A stretch of 64,000 nucleotides of DNA from UBA6522 sp965204155 (GTDB taxonomy: Bacteria; Pseudomonadota; Gammaproteobacteria; Steroidobacterales; Rariloculaceae): positions 3,348,001 through 3,412,000 of the forward strand of contig OZ241971.1 in the NCBI GenBank assembly GCA_965204155.1. Direction: 5' to 3'. Shown one piece after another: positions 62,825-64,000 of this stretch. Made by a program: the position numbers and the translations under genes. Every line of letters begins with the position of its first letter. Position 1 is the first letter of the stretch. The notes below the pieces were generated by a model that saw only the letters and a program-made list of their open reading frames with translations, ran no database searches and had not been told where the DNA came from.

Positions 62825-63739
62825 CTACGCTTGTGTGCGCTCACGGCAATCGTTATCCGGAGCGGCCGAAACCTGTCCGTCGAATAGTTCGTTGAATCTA
62901 TGGACGATTGCCGAATTGATGCGTTCGATCAAGTCGAGTGCGTCGATCAGGCTGTCGTTGTCGGCTTGTACTCGTTCTAACCATAAGCGGTAAGCTCGCG
63001 TTGAGTAGTGAAATGCAGAGGAAATAAACCTCATGTCGGCGGATTTGAAAAGCGGATAGGCCGAATACGTCCCATCCTCGTTTGGAATCAGGGACCAATC
63101 CATGGAATTGGTCCACGAACCGTGGATGGACTCGGAGGAAAGGCCGTAGACGAAGGCGTAGGACTCGGCTGGAAACATCGACTTGAATATCCGGAAGAAA
63201 CTCTTGCCTTGCAGTTTCCATCCATTGCGCTTCTGTGGAGAAAAGCTGTCTTCGGTCAACCCTTCGAGGGCGAGATTTTCGCGAACGGACGTGAGTAGGC
63301 GTCGTCCGGCCCTGGTTCTGAAAAATGGGAAACCTGCCTTGTAATCCCTCAATATGCGAAGAGCGTCCTTGTATGAGCAACGGCGATAGTCCCGGATGAC
63401 GGCGTCGTCCTGTCGAAGCAGATACAGCGCGGTTATGGACGCTTCCATTAGAGGGCGGTGAAACGTGGCGATAAAGTCGCCATTTTTCCGCTCGAAATAC
63501 TGAACGACCAATGTTGAAAGTTTCCATATGCGCACGAGCAACCCCAGGATTGGCGCATCGCTTAGCGAGTACCCGGACGGATTTCGAATCGGATTCTTTT
63601 GGTCGATGGCTAGTCGGTAGACCTTCGTGACATCCTTGAAGAAATCCAGAGCGTAATCGTTGACTTGATCGGCTGTTTTCAGGTCCCGGTTGATGTAATC
63701 GAAACTGTACTTGGCATGGATGTCTGGAATCCTATTCAT
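62825..63739 (-). CDS. DUF5677-like hypothetical protein (copy 2)
   Basis: A 304-residue product from ATG 63739 (MNRIPDIHAKYSFDYI). The longer frame from 63994 overlaps the tail of the next gene and has no support. Blocks shared with copy 1: NPSGYSLSDAPILGLLVRIWKL, MEASITALYLLRQDDAVIRDYRRCSYKDALRILRD, GWKLQGKSFFRIF, ESIHGSWTNSMDWSL. The two ORFs are 18 bp apart and co-directional, a tandem duplication that has diverged substantially. Helical, no membrane segment, function unknown. Confidence 0.6.
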   Translation of the reverse strand: MNRIPDIHAKYSFDYINRDLKTADQVNDYALDFFKDVTKVYRLAIDQKNPIRNPSGYSLSDAPILGLLVRIWKLSTLVVQYFERKNGDFIATFHRPLMEASITALYLLRQDDAVIRDYRRCSYKDALRILRDYKAGFPFFRTRAGRRLLTSVRENLALEGLTEDSFSPQKRNGWKLQGKSFFRIFKSMFPAESYAFVYGLSSESIHGSWTNSMDWSLIPNEDGTYSAYPLFKSADMRFISSAFHYSTRAYRLWLERVQADNDSLIDALDLIERINSAIVHRFNELFDGQVSAAPDNDCRERTQA

Positions 63740-63899
63740 GGCGAGAATAACGGATGACGTGTAAAGGGGTGGTTGAAGCTCGGTTCCCGCGGGAATGTGC
63801 GACGGTGCAATGGTATCGGATTCGGGGTGCTTGTGGAGGGCACGTCGAGGTCCGGAATGCATTCTTGTGTAGATGGTGTGAAACAAGTCCGCCGTCAAA

Positions 63900-64000
63900 T
63901 CAGGAAGAATCGTCTTCCGACGCGGAAAGGGTGTCCAGTTGGGCAGTTTGAGCGGCCAGTACGGCGTGCTTGAACCGTTCCTGTTCGCCTGCAAGATCGA
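63900..64000 (-). CDS. C-terminal end of a gene running off the right edge
   Basis: Reading leftward from the edge, one frame gives DLAGEQERFKHAVLAAQTAQ LDTLSASEDDSS and stops at TGA (63900-63902). The sequence is helical and hydrophilic, like a natural C-terminus, while the other frames are Arg/Pro-rich. Only 33 codons are visible, so no function can be given. Confidence 0.4.
   Translation of the reverse strand, partial: DLAGEQERFKHAVLAAQTAQLDTLSASEDDSS

Overview
The window looks like a large mobile genomic island in a high-GC proteobacterium, most likely a gammaproteobacterium. The evidence is the dense high-GC coding, a tRNA-Pro(CGG) 3'-half used as an attachment site, and a complete F-type (Tra) conjugation system. 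About 1-3.2 kb looks like chromosomal flank: the end of a secreted VCBS/FG-GAP protein and a c-type heme lipoprotein with a carboxypeptidase-regulatory-like domain and a propeller-like region.

At 3223-3267 (minus) lies an exact 45-bp copy of tRNA-Pro(CGG) from the anticodon loop to CCA. It is followed by a tyrosine integrase and an excisionase-like gene broken by an in-frame amber codon. A second identical 45-bp copy, in the opposite orientation, is at 17612-17656. Beside it lie a perfect 28-bp palindrome, a truncated paralogous integrase and an intact paralogous excisionase-like gene. Between these inverted copies is an accessory block. It holds a DUF4143-type ATPase, a giant STAND-like NTPase with a nuclease-like C-terminus and a further nuclease-like protein (a candidate defence module). 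After that comes a low-GC cluster in which two endonuclease/exonuclease/phosphatase-family proteins bracket a secreted protein and a membrane protein.

After a LuxR-type regulator (18.9-20.0 kb) there is a Cre-like recombinase gene (20687-21661) flanked by two identical 34-bp loxP-like sites in inverted orientation, so it may be an invertible cassette. It stands directly upstream of a two-gene surface operon: a TbpB-like exported protein, overlapped by a 3484-residue autotransporter with Calx-beta, fibronectin III and cadherin-like domains.

From 34.3 to 59.3 kb runs the conjugation region: an HTH regulator, then traA, traL, traE, traK, traB, traV, traC, two HD-family-like proteins without the HD dyad, two small ORFs, trbI, an S26 peptidase, traW, traU, trbC, traN, traF, traH, traG, an antisense membrane ORF, traD (coupling protein) and traI (MobF relaxase-helicase). 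Most neighbours overlap by a few bases, suggesting long polycistronic transcripts. Imperfect 15-16 nt repeats (core near CCTGCGGACGGCAGT) are scattered in both orientations through the adhesin, many tra genes and some non-coding gaps.

The right end (59.3-64 kb) is lower-GC cargo: a Septu-like ATPase plus HNH nuclease pair, a decayed fragment of a second traI, two paralogous DUF5677-like proteins and the tail of a further gene leaving the window.
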